Assembly: GCF_018596315.1 (NCBI RefSeq)
Contig: NZ_JAHEAG010000031.1
Span: 20,653-84,652 of the forward strand
From: Bradyrhizobium sp. SRL28
GTDB lineage: Bacteria > Pseudomonadota > Alphaproteobacteria > Rhizobiales > Xanthobacteraceae
DNA length: 64,000 nt
Direction of reading: 5' to 3'
The stretch's first letter is position 1; each line of letters begins with the position of its first letter. The translations under genes were made by a program, and so were the position numbers. A model generated the notes under the pieces. That model was not told the origin of the DNA, searched no databases, and was given only the letters and a program-made list of their open reading frames with translations. This document shows, piece by piece, positions 35,046-43,369 of this stretch.

Positions 35046-36161
35046 TCATTGAATGGTAGACCTCGACTGATCAGCTTGCTCGACATCTACGCGAGCATCA
35101 CTTTGAAAAGCGCTTTGAACGAGACACTCGCGCTCACCTCTTATCAGCTCTTGATACAGTCCAATGTGATCATGGGCCATTCGTTGAGCCGAAAAACGCC
35201 GCTCGAACTCGTGCCGGATTCCCCGGCGGTCCAAAGCCAGAAGATGGGGTAACTTTCTGATCGCTTCGTCCTTCGACTGGACCACGATACCCGTCCTGCC
35301 GTCCTCGATGATCTCCGACACCGAGCCTCGATTGAAAGCGAGAACCGGCGTGCCGCATGCCATTGCCTCTATCATCACCAGGCCAAATGGCTCCGGCCAA
35401 TGAATCGGAAACAGCAAACCTGAGGCCTGACCCAGAAATTCCGCTTTCTGATGTTCGTTGATTTCGCCAACGAATTCGATGCCCGGTTGATCCAGCAATG
35501 GAGCGATTCGTTCGCGAAAGTATTGTTCGTCCACTCGATCGATTTTCGCCGCTATTTTTAGTGGGATACCGGCGGATCGTGCGATCTGAATAGCGGTTTC
35601 TGGACCCTTCTCCGGAGCAATGCGACCAAGAAACGCAAGATAGCCCCCTTGGGGTCGCAGGGTTAGCTTAAGATCTGTGCCAGGGAGCCCGTGGTAAATC
35701 GTCTTGGCAAAGTTTGCGATTGAAATCGGTGTTCGTTGGCTATCCGAAATGGAAATCAAACGCATTTCATCAAAACCAATGTAAATCGGCTTATTATCAG
35801 GGAGGTCCTGCCGGCCGTGAAGAGTGGTCAGGACTCGCGAGGACATGTCCCGGAACAGTGGGAGGTGCAAATAGTCTATATGGAAATGAAGGATATCGAA
35901 TTGTTGCGACTGGCGCCGCACCCGGTCGAGCATGAGCATATAGTAGGGAATGACATCACAGACTTTAGGGTCCAGCCGCAGAGCTGTCGGAACGCAGCTT
36001 ACGAGTTTCGCCGAGGTTACAGAATCGCCGCTGGCGAATAGCGTAACATCGTGACCTAGTTTGACCAATTCTTCCGTAAGGTAGGAGACGATCCGCTCAG
36101 TCCCTCCGTAGAGCTTTGGGGGCACGCTCTCCATAAGCGGCGCAATCTGAGCGATCCTCAT
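35046..36161 (-). CDS. Family 4 glycosyltransferase
   Basis: 371 residues from the ATG at 36161 (AGGTGAAACG upstream). A longer frame begins at 36215 but that codon lies upstream of the inferred -10 element, so the promoter decides the start. GT-B fold: Gly-Gly-Thr-Glu-Arg at residues 19-23 (loop for the acceptor/donor), Phe-Leu-Gly-Arg-Ile-Ala-Pro-Glu-Lys-Gly at 177-186 and the retaining E-x7-E motif Glu257/Glu265 in Pro-Glu-Pro-Phe-Gly-Leu-Val-Met-Ile-Glu-Ala. Donor and product unknown; relatives act in capsule or trehalose-related sugars. Confidence 0.88.
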   Translation of the reverse strand: MRIAQIAPLMESVPPKLYGGTERIVSYLTEELVKLGHDVTLFASGDSVTSAKLVSCVPTALRLDPKVCDVIPYYMLMLDRVRRQSQQFDILHFHIDYLHLPLFRDMSSRVLTTLHGRQDLPDNKPIYIGFDEMRLISISDSQRTPISIANFAKTIYHGLPGTDLKLTLRPQGGYLAFLGRIAPEKGPETAIQIARSAGIPLKIAAKIDRVDEQYFRERIAPLLDQPGIEFVGEINEHQKAEFLGQASGLLFPIHWPEPFGLVMIEAMACGTPVLAFNRGSVSEIIEDGRTGIVVQSKDEAIRKLPHLLALDRRGIRHEFERRFSAQRMAHDHIGLYQELIRGERECLVQSAFQSDARVDVEQADQSRSTIQ

Positions 36162-36206
36162 CTTCGTTTCACCTTGAGCTAAAACCTGATGTCCGGCAAC
36201 GCACCC

Positions 36207-36231
36207 AACGTTCAATGTTGCTTAATGTTCC
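36207..36231 (-). promoter_or_regulatory. EcfG-type promoter (consensus) of the GT4 gene
   Basis: Minus strand: GGAAC (36231-36227), 16 bases, CGTT (36210-36207), 45 bases before the ATG at 36161. Exact match; it lies just after the GH13 stop, giving GT4 its own transcription. Confidence 0.7.
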
Positions 36232-36233
36232 TA

Positions 36234-37847
36234 TTATCGAGCGCTTCCGACATCCATTTTCATGAGCAACCCTTCGTTGCCGCGTAAAGCGATACTGGCC
36301 AACACCTCTTCCCCCTCGCGGTCTAAAAACGAAGATAGAAGGACGCGCCCAGACAATCTTTTATCAGGAAATGAGACCGCGATAGGCTCAGGTCCCATGT
36401 TCAGGGCTATCAACAATCGCTCGTCCCGCAGCTCACGACAGAAAAGCAGCAGATCGCCGCTGGCCTTCAAAGGCTTGTACGATCCCTCTGTGAGAGCAAC
36501 GTGTTTGCGCCGGAATTCGATCAGCCGACGATAAAGCCAATAGAGTGATCCTTTATCCTTGCGGAAAACGTCCACATTTTCATCACGAAAGTTGTTGGCC
36601 ACTGGCAGCCAGGGTTCGGCTTCCGAAAACCCGGCCGATTTCGTGCCATCCCATTGCATCGGGGTACGGCATCCGTCGCGACCAACACCGATGCCTGGAA
36701 CGTTTTTTTCGAACGGGTCCCTAACCTGATCCGGCAAAATCACCGTCTGCTGCAGGCCGATCTCGTCACCGTAGTAAAGGGTCGGTGTTCCTCGCAACGT
36801 CATCAGAAGCATTGCGGCCACGCGCGCTTGGTCAGACCCTATTCGGGTTGCGAGGCGCGGTCGGTCGTGGTTGCCCAGAACCCAATTCGGCCATCCTCCC
36901 AGCGGGAGAGCGGCCTCATACTCATCGATCAGACTTGCGAGTGAGCGGGCTTCCCATTTGGCCGTGAGGAGTGCAAAGTTATAGGGAAAGTGTACGCCCT
37001 TTAGATCGCGGCCGTAGTACGCGACGAGCCGCTCGATCGGGAGATAGATTTCACCAAGCAAAACCCGATCGGGAAATTCGTCTAAAACTCGTCGCATACC
37101 GCTAATCGCATCATGAACCTCGGGTAAGTCCGCCGTATAAAGTGGGATCAGTGCATCGCGGGGGAGCCCGCCCGGGCGGAATTCGTTATTGAGGGGATTG
37201 TCGCGAAACTGGTCGTCTTTGATAAGATACCAGACGGCATCTACGCGAAAGCCATCGACGCCGCGTTGGAGCCAAAAACGCATCACATCGTGGATGGCGT
37301 TGCGAACGGCAGGATTGCGCCAGTTTAAGTCGGGCTGTGCGGAGAGAAACGTATGGCAATAGTACTGATTAGTGTGCGGATCGAATTCCCACGCGCTTCC
37401 TCCAAATTCTGAAAGCCAATTAGTTGGCGGCCCCCCGTCTGGAGCCGGATCACGCCAGATAAACCAATCGCGTTTCGGGCTATTGCGGGTTGCTTTGCTT
37501 TCAACAAACCAGTGATGTTGGTCCGATGTGTGATTGGGAACTAGGTCTAGAATGAGCTTGAGCTGATGGCGATGGGCTTCGCCTATGAGGCTATCGAGGT
37601 CGGCCAAATTCCCGAACAGTGGATCAACATCGGTGTAATTTGCTATGTCGTAGCCGAAGTCGGCCATGGGCGACATAAAAATTGGAGACAACCAGATGGC
37701 ATCGACGCCCAATTCTGTCAGATAGGGCAGTCGGTGTATGATCCCCCGAAGGTCTCCTACGCCGTCGTGATTGCTGTCCTGAAATGAGCGGGGATAGATC
37801 TGATAAATGATCCCGGTCTGCCACCACTTCGTGCTTTCTCCTGGCAT
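36234..37847 (-). CDS. GH13 alpha-glucosidase (oligo-1,6-glucosidase-like)
   Basis: 537 residues from the ATG at 37847, preceded by GAAGGAGGG. Family GH13 motifs: Asp-Leu-Val-Pro-Asn-His (101-106), Gly-Phe-Arg-Val-Asp203-Ala nucleophile, Leu-Gly-Glu266 acid/base and Asn-His-Asp328 stabiliser. The TIM barrel and C-terminal beta domain are complete. It hydrolyses or transfers alpha-glucosyl units from malto-oligosaccharides or similar; specificity (trehalose synthase-like, isomaltase or sucrose) cannot be read with certainty. Divergent from the GH65-like gene, each with a consensus EcfG-type promoter. Confidence 0.9.
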   Translation of the reverse strand: MPGESTKWWQTGIIYQIYPRSFQDSNHDGVGDLRGIIHRLPYLTELGVDAIWLSPIFMSPMADFGYDIANYTDVDPLFGNLADLDSLIGEAHRHQLKLILDLVPNHTSDQHHWFVESKATRNSPKRDWFIWRDPAPDGGPPTNWLSEFGGSAWEFDPHTNQYYCHTFLSAQPDLNWRNPAVRNAIHDVMRFWLQRGVDGFRVDAVWYLIKDDQFRDNPLNNEFRPGGLPRDALIPLYTADLPEVHDAISGMRRVLDEFPDRVLLGEIYLPIERLVAYYGRDLKGVHFPYNFALLTAKWEARSLASLIDEYEAALPLGGWPNWVLGNHDRPRLATRIGSDQARVAAMLLMTLRGTPTLYYGDEIGLQQTVILPDQVRDPFEKNVPGIGVGRDGCRTPMQWDGTKSAGFSEAEPWLPVANNFRDENVDVFRKDKGSLYWLYRRLIEFRRKHVALTEGSYKPLKASGDLLLFCRELRDERLLIALNMGPEPIAVSFPDKRLSGRVLLSSFLDREGEEVLASIALRGNEGLLMKMDVGSAR

Positions 37848-37889
37848 CGTCAAACCCTCCTTCACACGCTTTGATTGTCTTGGGTTAGC

Positions 37890-37914
37890 AACGCGCCGTT
37901 AAATCCAGTGTTCC
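37890..37914 (-). promoter_or_regulatory. EcfG-type promoter (consensus) of the GH13 gene
   Basis: Minus strand: GGAAC (37914-37910), 16 bases, CGTT (37893-37890), 42 bases before the ATG at 37847. Exact match. Confidence 0.7.
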
Positions 37915-37956
37915 TACGTTGATGAGGTCGTCTCACTACCTCCCCTCCAAGACGTT

Positions 37957-37981
37957 GGAACGCCGCACCTCGCCACGCGTT
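37957..37981 (+). promoter_or_regulatory. EcfG-type promoter (consensus) of the GH65-like gene
   Basis: GGAAC at 37957-37961, 16 bases, CGTT at 37978-37981, 22 bases before the ATG at 38004. Exact match; lies 42 bases from the divergent GH13 promoter. Confidence 0.7.
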
Positions 37982-38003
37982 GCGCTGCCTGGAGGTAGCT
38001 GCC

Positions 38004-40076
38004 ATGGACGGTCCTATTAGTCCCCCGCCAGTCGTCGGAAGCGCGGGCACCGAGTTGCCGGCCTATATGTCGAATGGCGTCGTCGGCCTGAAGGTTCGCG
38101 ACAACCCACTGACTCCTGGCATGGCCCTGCTCAGCGGGTTCTCCGGTGAGCATCCAGAAAGAAAAATCGAGGCTGCCGCATTCGCTCCCTATCCGGTCGC
38201 TGGTGACATCTGCCTAGAGGGAGTATGGATGTCGGACACCCCTCAATGCGTTCGCGTCATCGACCAGGCCTACGATTTTTCGACCGCCGAATTGACCACC
38301 CGATTGAATTTTAAGGTGGGAGGCCGCCAAGCAAAAATCGTCGTGATGTCATTCTGCAGCCGAGAGCAGCCCACGGTGGTCTGCCAAGAGATCGCCATTG
38401 ATGTCGATGCCGCCTCGGACCTTAAAGTTCGCGCCAGGATAGATCTGTCCGGAATAGAAGGGCGCGCGCTGCGATACAATCGCGACACACCCGGAGAAGC
38501 AAAACCTTCCAGCGACGGGTCGCTGCTTTGGGAAAGCGCCGGAGCGATTTCGACATGCGGGCTGGCTTACGCGACCGAGTTAGTTGGAGCTGGTGTAAAG
38601 CCGCAACGCCCGCCATTGGACGGCGATGGACTAATGAGCGAGTATGCATTGCGGGCTCGCCGCGGGCGTCAATATAAACTTCGTCAGCTAGTGAGTTTGG
38701 TTCCTAGCGCGCTCCATAATCAGCCAGATTACCAGGCTGCAAGACTGATCGCTATGGCGGCCGACATCGGCTTTGATGCAGTTCGGAAAAGCAATCGGGC
38801 TTGCTGGGCCGAATTATGGAAGAGCCGAATTCGGTTGGTCGGCGCCGAGAAGCGCTGGCAAGCCATGGCGGACGCCGCGTTCTACTATCTGATATCGTCT
38901 ACCCACCCCTCATCTCCCGCTTCGACATCTATGTTCGGCTTGGCAACCTGGCATGACTACCATTACTATTTCGGTCATGTGATGTGGGACATCGAGACCT
39001 TCTGTGTTCCGCCGTTGATTTTCCTGCAGCCCCACGCGGCTCAAGGTATCCTAGACGACCGCGTACGCAATCTGGAGTCCGCGCGTAACAATGCACGTCT
39101 CATGGGACGGCGCGGCCTCCAATTTCCTTGGGAAAGTGCGCCATCGACCGGAGAAGAGGCCGCGCCGATGCCTGGTTCGGCAGCTTGGCGCGAAGATCAT
39201 GCTTCACTTGATATCGCCCGCGCATTTGCGCTTTGCGCAGACGTAGCCGACGACGATGCGTTCTTGCGGGATAAGGCTTGGCCTGTGCTGTCAGGCGTAG
39301 CCGAATGGGTCAAGAGCCGGGTCACCAAACGGCGCGGGAAATATGAGATTCGTGCCTCAATGGGGATCGCGGAGCGCAAATTGCCCTCCGACAACGCGAT
39401 ATTCACAAATATTTCGGCACGAACCATTTTGCTTGACGCTATTTCCGCTGCTAAGCGACTGAACCGGCCAGTTGATCCCGCATGGCTTGAGATCGCAAGC
39501 AAGCTGATTGTGCCAAAACGAGGTAAAGTTGTAATTTCACACGATGCATTCCGAGTAGATGAAGAAAAGGCCGCGACACCCGATCCCCTGATGGGCATCT
39601 TCCCCCTCAGGGGCGGTTTTGATGACGAGACAGAGCAAGCGACCCTTGCGTTCTATTTAAAAATCGCCAAACGCTACCTTGGCAGTCCCATGTTGTCGGC
39701 TCTGTATGGCGTTTGGGCCGCCCGTTCAGGCAATAGACGTCTTTCCTTAGAAATGCTGGACCGAGGCTATGGTGATTTCTGCACCGGCAGATTTATGCAA
39801 ACGCTGGAATACCGCAAAGACGTATTTCCTGAGCAACCGCCAGCGGGGCCGTTCTTTGCAAATCTCGGCGGCTTCTTGTTAGGATTGATCCTGGGTTTTC
39901 CAAAGATACAGCCCGGGCCCGACAATCCCCAGGACTGGTGCAAAGGATCCGTAGTCCTGCCTGCGGGATGGCGTTCGATTGAAATTGATCGGATCTGGAT
40001 CAGGGGCCAACCTTGGCGACTACTGGCAGTTCAGGGCGAACCCCGCGCAAGGCTTGAGCCCATTGGACGCGCTTAA
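38004..40076 (+). CDS. GH65-like glycoside hydrolase (acid trehalase/ATHL1-like)
   Basis: 690 residues from the ATG at 38004 (CTGGAGGTAG upstream); a GTG at 37980 falls inside the -10 element and is excluded. An N-terminal beta-sandwich (about 1-270) is followed by an (alpha/alpha)6 barrel with the family signatures Gly-His-Val-Met-Trp328-Asp-Ile-Glu, Pro-Trp-Glu-Ser-Ala (375-379) and Ala-Trp-Arg-Glu397-Asp-His, where Glu397 fits the catalytic acid. The family cleaves trehalose, kojibiose or glucosyl-galactose units, by hydrolysis or phosphorolysis. With the GH13 and GT4 genes it points to stress-regulated alpha-glucan or trehalose metabolism. Confidence 0.8.
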   Translation: MDGPISPPPVVGSAGTELPAYMSNGVVGLKVRDNPLTPGMALLSGFSGEHPERKIEAAAFAPYPVAGDICLEGVWMSDTPQCVRVIDQAYDFSTAELTTRLNFKVGGRQAKIVVMSFCSREQPTVVCQEIAIDVDAASDLKVRARIDLSGIEGRALRYNRDTPGEAKPSSDGSLLWESAGAISTCGLAYATELVGAGVKPQRPPLDGDGLMSEYALRARRGRQYKLRQLVSLVPSALHNQPDYQAARLIAMAADIGFDAVRKSNRACWAELWKSRIRLVGAEKRWQAMADAAFYYLISSTHPSSPASTSMFGLATWHDYHYYFGHVMWDIETFCVPPLIFLQPHAAQGILDDRVRNLESARNNARLMGRRGLQFPWESAPSTGEEAAPMPGSAAWREDHASLDIARAFALCADVADDDAFLRDKAWPVLSGVAEWVKSRVTKRRGKYEIRASMGIAERKLPSDNAIFTNISARTILLDAISAAKRLNRPVDPAWLEIASKLIVPKRGKVVISHDAFRVDEEKAATPDPLMGIFPLRGGFDDETEQATLAFYLKIAKRYLGSPMLSALYGVWAARSGNRRLSLEMLDRGYGDFCTGRFMQTLEYRKDVFPEQPPAGPFFANLGGFLLGLILGFPKIQPGPDNPQDWCKGSVVLPAGWRSIEIDRIWIRGQPWRLLAVQGEPRARLEPIGRA

Positions 40077-40230
40077 TACTTGTCTGGGTTCAGACATACA
40101 GTCAGAAGGCTGGCATCGCCGGCGCGCCTGCCCGAGTTTCGAGCTCAAATCCAACGCCTTGACTGGCATGCGAACTGGTTTAGCAACGGCACTTGTCCAT
40201 CGAATGATATGCAACAAAGCCCAAGTGTAG

Positions 40231-40258
40231 GACAGTTCAATCCTGTCTGGCAGCACCA
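40231..40258 (+). other. 3' fragment of a tRNA gene (probably tRNA-Thr), likely attachment site
   Basis: GACAG, loop TTCAATC, CTGTC form a perfect T-arm, followed by TGGCAGC (3' half of the acceptor stem), discriminator A and CCA. The 5' part of the tRNA (D-arm, anticodon arm) is absent upstream. Such 3' fragments mark ends of elements that integrate into tRNA genes; a tyrosine recombinase gene begins 74 bases later. The Thr identity is from memory of rhizobial tRNAs and is uncertain. Confidence 0.7.
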
Positions 40259-40301
40259 TCTACTCTGTTGGGAACATTGATTTTATTGGAAATTCGGTCC
40301 T

Positions 40302-40326
40302 GAGTGCCACACAAGAGTGCCACACA
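40302..40326 (+). repeat. Tandem 12-base repeat before the integrase
   Basis: GAGTGCCACACA occurs at 40302-40313 and again at 40315-40326. It lies between the tRNA fragment and the integrase start, a place expected for recombinase arm-binding sites or autoregulation. Confidence 0.55.
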
Positions 40327-40331
40327 GACCA

Positions 40332-42023
40332 ATGGTTTCCCTAAAACGCCGTATGGACAAACGAGCCCGATCAGCCGTCCCTCAATTTCGTTGCCGCGTT
40401 CCAGCCAAGCTAGTCGATCGGTTGCGTGGCAAGAAACTCTTGCTGCACTTGTCGCGTCGGACTGAACCGGCCTGCATCAAGATCGTAACCATTGGCGTAG
40501 ACGTTGCGTTCAGTCTTGAGACCAATGACGAAACGATAGCCGCCGCGCGCCACGCAGACGCGCTTGAACACCTGCAGCGCCTTTTCGATCTCACCGCAGG
40601 CGCACAAATCACGTTGTCCCATCGCGACATGGTCGCGTTGGCCGGCGCGGTTTATCACACCTATGTCTGGGTCCACGAAGACAATCCCGGAGACCCGAGT
40701 AGATGGGCATGGCACAAAGGTCTCTCACGAGCCATCCTTGAAGGTCGCATAAAGGACGCGCCACCAGCTACGCTCAAGGTTGATGATAGCGATGCAGCGC
40801 TTGTTCTGTTCGGGAACGGCGATTTGACAGCTGCGATTGATGCATTGCCGGTCGGTCAGCACGACGGGCTAGAAGGACGGTTTGGGCTTTTGGCGGATTG
40901 GGTTTTGATCCGACACCGCATTCACCTTGCCCCTGACAATCGGGCCCACTTCCTGAAACTAGTCGGTGCGGCATCATTGGATGCCGCGTGGCAGCTGCGC
41001 CGCAATGCTCAAGGCGACTACTCTCCAGACCCGAAGGCTCAACGGTTTCCGCCAATTGAATCTGTCGCGGCAGTCAAACCAAAGCAGACCATCACCGGAT
41101 TATTTGATCTTTGGTGGAAAGAAGCGAAGGTCACCGGCCGCTCCCAGAATACTCATGGCACCTATAAGGGTGCGTTAGACAGGCTGATCAAACACCTTGG
41201 GCATGATGATGCCGGCCGCGTGACTGAAGAGGACATGCTTGCGTTCAAAAACGCCCGTCTCAAAGTGGTGAGTGCCAAGACCTTGAAGGATGGCGATCTC
41301 CCTGGGATCAAGTCTGTGTTCGGCTGGGCGGTAGACAATCGAAAGCTGACCAAGAATCCGGCCGATGCAATCAAGGTCAAATCGGAAAAGAAAATTCGGA
41401 CTCGTTCGAAGGGTTTCACGGACCAGGAAGCCAAAGAGATATTCAAAGCTTGCCTTGCATACGAGCGAAAGCCGAAGGAGGACCCCAGGACTGCTGCTGC
41501 CAAACGCTGGACTCCACTCATAGCTGCTTATACCGGCTGTCGCATCAGCGAGGCCTTACAGCTGCGAAAGGAAGATGTTCGCAAAGATTCCGGGCATCAT
41601 ATTTTCGATCTCAATCCACTGGCCGGAAGCATCAAGTCGGGCGCGTTTAGACTGGTACCAGTACATCCGCACTTGATCGATTTGGGCCTGCTTCGCTTTG
41701 TTGAACAGTCCGATAGTGGCCCGCTGTTTGCGAAAGGAAGCTATAAGCGTGTCTTAGATTTTGTTCGAACGATCGTGACTGACGAACGCGTTCAGCCCAA
41801 CCATGCATGGCGGCATCGCTTCAAGACAATCAGCCGAAATCTTGGAATTGATCACAGAGTCGTAGACGCTATCCAAGGGCACGCGGCGAGAACATCTGGC
41901 GAGGATTATGGTGACGTGTCTGTTCTCGCCATGGCCCGCGTGATAAACGCTATTCCCAGGACCAGTCTCAAGAAGCCGCTGACCAGGATTGATCAGGGCT
42001 CGCTTGAAGATGAAGTAGCGTGA
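40332..42023 (+). CDS. Tyrosine recombinase (site-specific integrase)
   Basis: 563 residues from the ATG at 40332. N-terminal region of about 240 residues of the DUF6538-like type, a core-binding domain (about 245-340, Asn-Thr-His-Gly-Thr-Tyr-Lys) and the catalytic domain: Arg in Tyr-Thr-Gly-Cys-Arg-Ile-Ser-Glu, His-x-x-Arg in His-Ala-Trp-Arg-His-Arg-Phe-Lys, His in Gln-Gly-His-Ala, and the likely nucleophile Tyr in Glu-Asp-Tyr-Gly. All catalytic residues are present, so it may be active. Position next to a tRNA fragment fits an island integrase. Confidence 0.9.
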   Translation: MVSLKRRMDKRARSAVPQFRCRVPAKLVDRLRGKKLLLHLSRRTEPACIKIVTIGVDVAFSLETNDETIAAARHADALEHLQRLFDLTAGAQITLSHRDMVALAGAVYHTYVWVHEDNPGDPSRWAWHKGLSRAILEGRIKDAPPATLKVDDSDAALVLFGNGDLTAAIDALPVGQHDGLEGRFGLLADWVLIRHRIHLAPDNRAHFLKLVGAASLDAAWQLRRNAQGDYSPDPKAQRFPPIESVAAVKPKQTITGLFDLWWKEAKVTGRSQNTHGTYKGALDRLIKHLGHDDAGRVTEEDMLAFKNARLKVVSAKTLKDGDLPGIKSVFGWAVDNRKLTKNPADAIKVKSEKKIRTRSKGFTDQEAKEIFKACLAYERKPKEDPRTAAAKRWTPLIAAYTGCRISEALQLRKEDVRKDSGHHIFDLNPLAGSIKSGAFRLVPVHPHLIDLGLLRFVEQSDSGPLFAKGSYKRVLDFVRTIVTDERVQPNHAWRHRFKTISRNLGIDHRVVDAIQGHAARTSGEDYGDVSVLAMARVINAIPRTSLKKPLTRIDQGSLEDEVA

Positions 42024-42263
42024 CGCGATATAGCTAGGGCGCATACTCATAAAGGCGTAGATGGTCGGCTTCTGACGGCCAAGCAGAAATCTTAGGGTCA
42101 GTCGGAGCATTACCGCTCGTGCCCCTTAGCGGGCATGGCGCAACGCAGAATAGCGGGTTGCCAAGCTCGACATCTTGCGCCTCCAAATCCCCGGACTCCT
42201 ATGCCGCGATGTGGTATGCTTCAACCTGGATTTAGCGTGGTCTGAGCCTCCTTGGAGGGCTGC

Positions 42264-43268
42264 ATGAGACGACGCGACTTCATCAGTCTTTTTGGCGGTG
42301 CGGCGGTGGCATGGCCGCTCGCTGCGGCGGCACAGCAGAGCGTCAATAGCAAGCGTCTTGCTATCTTCAGCCCATCAGAGCCAAGCGCGGACTTGCATGA
42401 GCACACCGACAGCAAAAAGTACCGAGCCTTTTTCGCCGAGCTTCGGCGGTTGGGATGGATCGAGGGACACAACCTCAAGGTCGAAAGTTACGGCCGAGAG
42501 CAAAATGCGTCCGGCCCCGAAGCCCTGGCGACGGAAATCGTTCGGAGCAACCCGGATGTCATCCACGTCGTTGGCCCTGGCGCAGTCATCTTCAAAAAGC
42601 TAACATCGCGTATTCCGATCGTAGTGATAACTAGCGACCCCGTTAAGCAAGGGCTCGCCGAAAGTCTGGCTCACCCGGGCGGCAATTTCACGGGAGCCAG
42701 CATCGACGCCGGTCTGTCCATTCATGGAAAACGGATTGCACTGTTGCGCGAGCTGGTTCCGACGATGTCGAAACTTGGCTGTCTCGCTCTTCGATTCGGA
42801 TGGAATGGGCCGAGCGCAGGCGCTTTCCGCACAGCTGCCGAAACGGCAGGCCTCCCTCTCGCGGTGTCTTTAGTGGAATTTGGTGCCAGCGAAGCAGACT
42901 ATCGCGCGGCGATCGAGAGCATCTCTCGCGAGGGTGCAAATGCGGTCATGGTCGTCGATTCGCCCGAGACCCATCAAAAGGGCACTTTGATCGCTAAGTT
43001 GGTCGGCGAAGCGAAGCTTCCCGCGATTTTTACGAATGTTGAACCCGTCGAAGCCGGGGGCTTAATGGCCTATTCCTTCGATCTGATCGAGTTGCATAAG
43101 CGCGCCGCCAATAACATCGACGCAATTCTCCGAGGAGCAAAGCCCGGCGACATCCCGATCTACCAAGTGACCAACTTCGAGTTGTCCATCAACCTCAAGA
43201 CAGCCAAGCAGCTGGGGCTTTCCGTACCTCCCGCGCTCGTCGCTAGCGCCGATAAGGTAATTGAGTGA
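42264..43268 (+). CDS. Orphan ABC substrate-binding protein 1 (PF04392 type, subfamily A)
   Basis: 334 residues from the ATG at 42264 (GGAGGG upstream). Tat-like signal Met-Arg-Arg-Arg-Asp-Phe-Ile followed by an Ala-rich core and Ala-Gln-Gln cleavage site. The two-lobed periplasmic fold is recognised by His-Pro-Gly-Gly-Asn-Phe-Thr-Gly after about residue 130 and the C-terminal Gly-Ala-Lys-Pro-Gly-Asp-Ile-Pro-Ile hinge and Val-Ile-Glu end. Very similar to the proteins at 48377 and 52152, so these three came from duplication. Ligand unknown; no permease or ATPase gene nearby. Confidence 0.85.
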   Translation: MRRRDFISLFGGAAVAWPLAAAAQQSVNSKRLAIFSPSEPSADLHEHTDSKKYRAFFAELRRLGWIEGHNLKVESYGREQNASGPEALATEIVRSNPDVIHVVGPGAVIFKKLTSRIPIVVITSDPVKQGLAESLAHPGGNFTGASIDAGLSIHGKRIALLRELVPTMSKLGCLALRFGWNGPSAGAFRTAAETAGLPLAVSLVEFGASEADYRAAIESISREGANAVMVVDSPETHQKGTLIAKLVGEAKLPAIFTNVEPVEAGGLMAYSFDLIELHKRAANNIDAILRGAKPGDIPIYQVTNFELSINLKTAKQLGLSVPPALVASADKVIE

Positions 43269-43369
43269 ACAAGCAATGGTCGGGTGTTGGCACATGCTCA
43301 CTGGCTGACGACGTCCGTTTACAGGGGAAGGCCGGAAGTAGTCGGCCGACGGCCAAAGTGACGCGATTG

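Noticed and set aside
40020..40259. Minus-strand reading frame beginning Met-Val-Leu-Pro-Asp-Arg-Ile-Glu-Leu-Ser
   Set aside because: It is the reverse reading of the tRNA 3' fragment, a common false gene.
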